DNA of 64,000 bases from Streptosporangium roseum DSM 43021 (GTDB lineage Bacteria; Actinomycetota; Actinomycetes; Streptosporangiales; Streptosporangiaceae). The notes beneath the pieces are model-generated. The model was given only the letters and a program-made list of their open reading frames with translations. It was not told the DNA's origin and searched no databases. This document shows positions 63,699 to 64,000 of this stretch, in pieces. Location: the NCBI RefSeq assembly GCF_000024865.1, contig NC_013595.1:3224001-3288000 (forward strand). Reading direction: 5' to 3'. The first letter of the stretch is position 1. Every line of letters starts with the position of its first letter. The translations under genes were made by a program, and so were the position numbers.

Positions 63699-64000
63699 GC
63701 CGGTCCGCCACTCCAGCAGGTGCCTGCCCCCCCACTTCAGGCGGCGGATCCCCTCTCCGCCGGGACCGGCCCCCTCTCCGCCCGGAAGCGTCGTGTCTCC
63801 GCCGAGGGGGAGCGCGGACAGGTCGATCGTGCCCAGGGCGTCCAGGGTGAGCTCACCGCGCTTGATGAGCGCCTCCTTGCGGACCCACAGGCGGATCAGC
63901 GCCTCGTTGTCGCGGACCAGGGGCCTTTCCGCGGGGGCCAGGGCGTGCGAGACCAGGGCCCTGTCCAGCGGGCCCGCGGGGACGCGCTCGGCGTCCACGC
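63648..64000 (-). CDS. 4'-phosphopantetheinyl transferase, Sfp type (3' part)
   Basis: The gene runs off the right edge, so only the C-terminal part is seen. The frame shows ALIRLWVRKEALIKRGELTLDALGTIDLSALPLG, which contains the W-x-RKEA-K motif of Sfp-type phosphopantetheinyl transferases, and a preceding DAERVP that fits the GVD-E motif. It would activate carrier proteins of polyketide, nonribosomal peptide or fatty acid synthesis. Its 3' end overlaps the CDF gene by 51 bases on the opposite strand. Confidence 0.85.
   Translation of the reverse strand, partial: VDAERVPAGPLDRALVSHALAPAERPLVRDNEALIRLWVRKEALIKRGELTLDALGTIDLSALPLGGDTTLPGGEGAGPGGEGIRRLKWGGRHLLEWRTGSGVAVCVVTDHPATLG

Overview
The window is about 70% GC and reads as chromosomal DNA of a high-GC actinomycete. 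Streptosporangiaceae (Streptosporangium/Nonomuraea type) is my best guess, from the gene order, the DUF5999-HATPase pair, the many GTG starts and the polymerase I with a degenerate proofreading domain. There is no plasmid, phage, transposase, CRISPR, tRNA or rRNA signal. Most of the window is core chromosome, interrupted by one strongly accessory stretch at about 14.5-27.8 kb and a remodelled patch at about 52-56 kb.

Layout. 1-4.1 kb: the 3' end of a LivF-type ATPase, a lipoprotein, and a complete polar amino acid ABC importer. 4.3-11.9 kb: housekeeping genes (thioesterase, polA, polysaccharide deacetylase, rpsA, GNAT, coaE). 11.9-14.5 kb: a decayed AlkZ-like fragment, an epoxide hydrolase with an odd insertion, and its divergent WYL regulator across a clear dyad. 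14.5-20.2 kb: one giant gene encoding TIR, a metallophosphoesterase-like domain without its metal ligands, a NACHT/STAND NTPase, pentapeptide repeats and 15 WD40 repeats. 20.3-27.8 kb: an ion permease, then a minus-strand set with two SPFH/band-7 proteins, a Spo0M arrestin-like protein, an unrecognised two-TM protein overlapping a cupin-like protein, and an inositol monophosphatase. 28.0-37.1 kb: uvrB, a RIO-type kinase, small membrane and secreted proteins, nitronate monooxygenase and a hexapeptide acyltransferase, with three different tandem-repeat patches. 37.3-48.6 kb: the conserved chain pyrG-nudix-xerD-parA-scpA-scpB-rluB-aroH-tyrA-cmk-der. 48.9-56.3 kb: signalling and regulators (DUF5999, HATPase, LuxR-ATPase, LysR, TetR) with SDR and MBL enzymes and a truncated aldo/keto reductase. 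56.6-64 kb: a class A PBP, an LprG/P55-like lipoprotein-MFS pair, MarR, nitroreductase, a CDF transporter and the 3' end of a phosphopantetheinyl transferase.

How the genes work together. The xerD-parA-scpAB block serves chromosome dimer resolution, segregation and condensation, and is followed by ribosome maturation (rluB, der), aromatic amino acid synthesis (aroH, tyrA) and nucleotide supply (pyrG, cmk). The TIR-STAND protein resembles signal-transducing NTPases used in antiviral or conflict signalling and is the best candidate for an undescribed system, together with the nearby membrane operon. Many transcription units start leaderless, with a TANNNT box 6-7 bases before the start codon; I used this to choose several starts.
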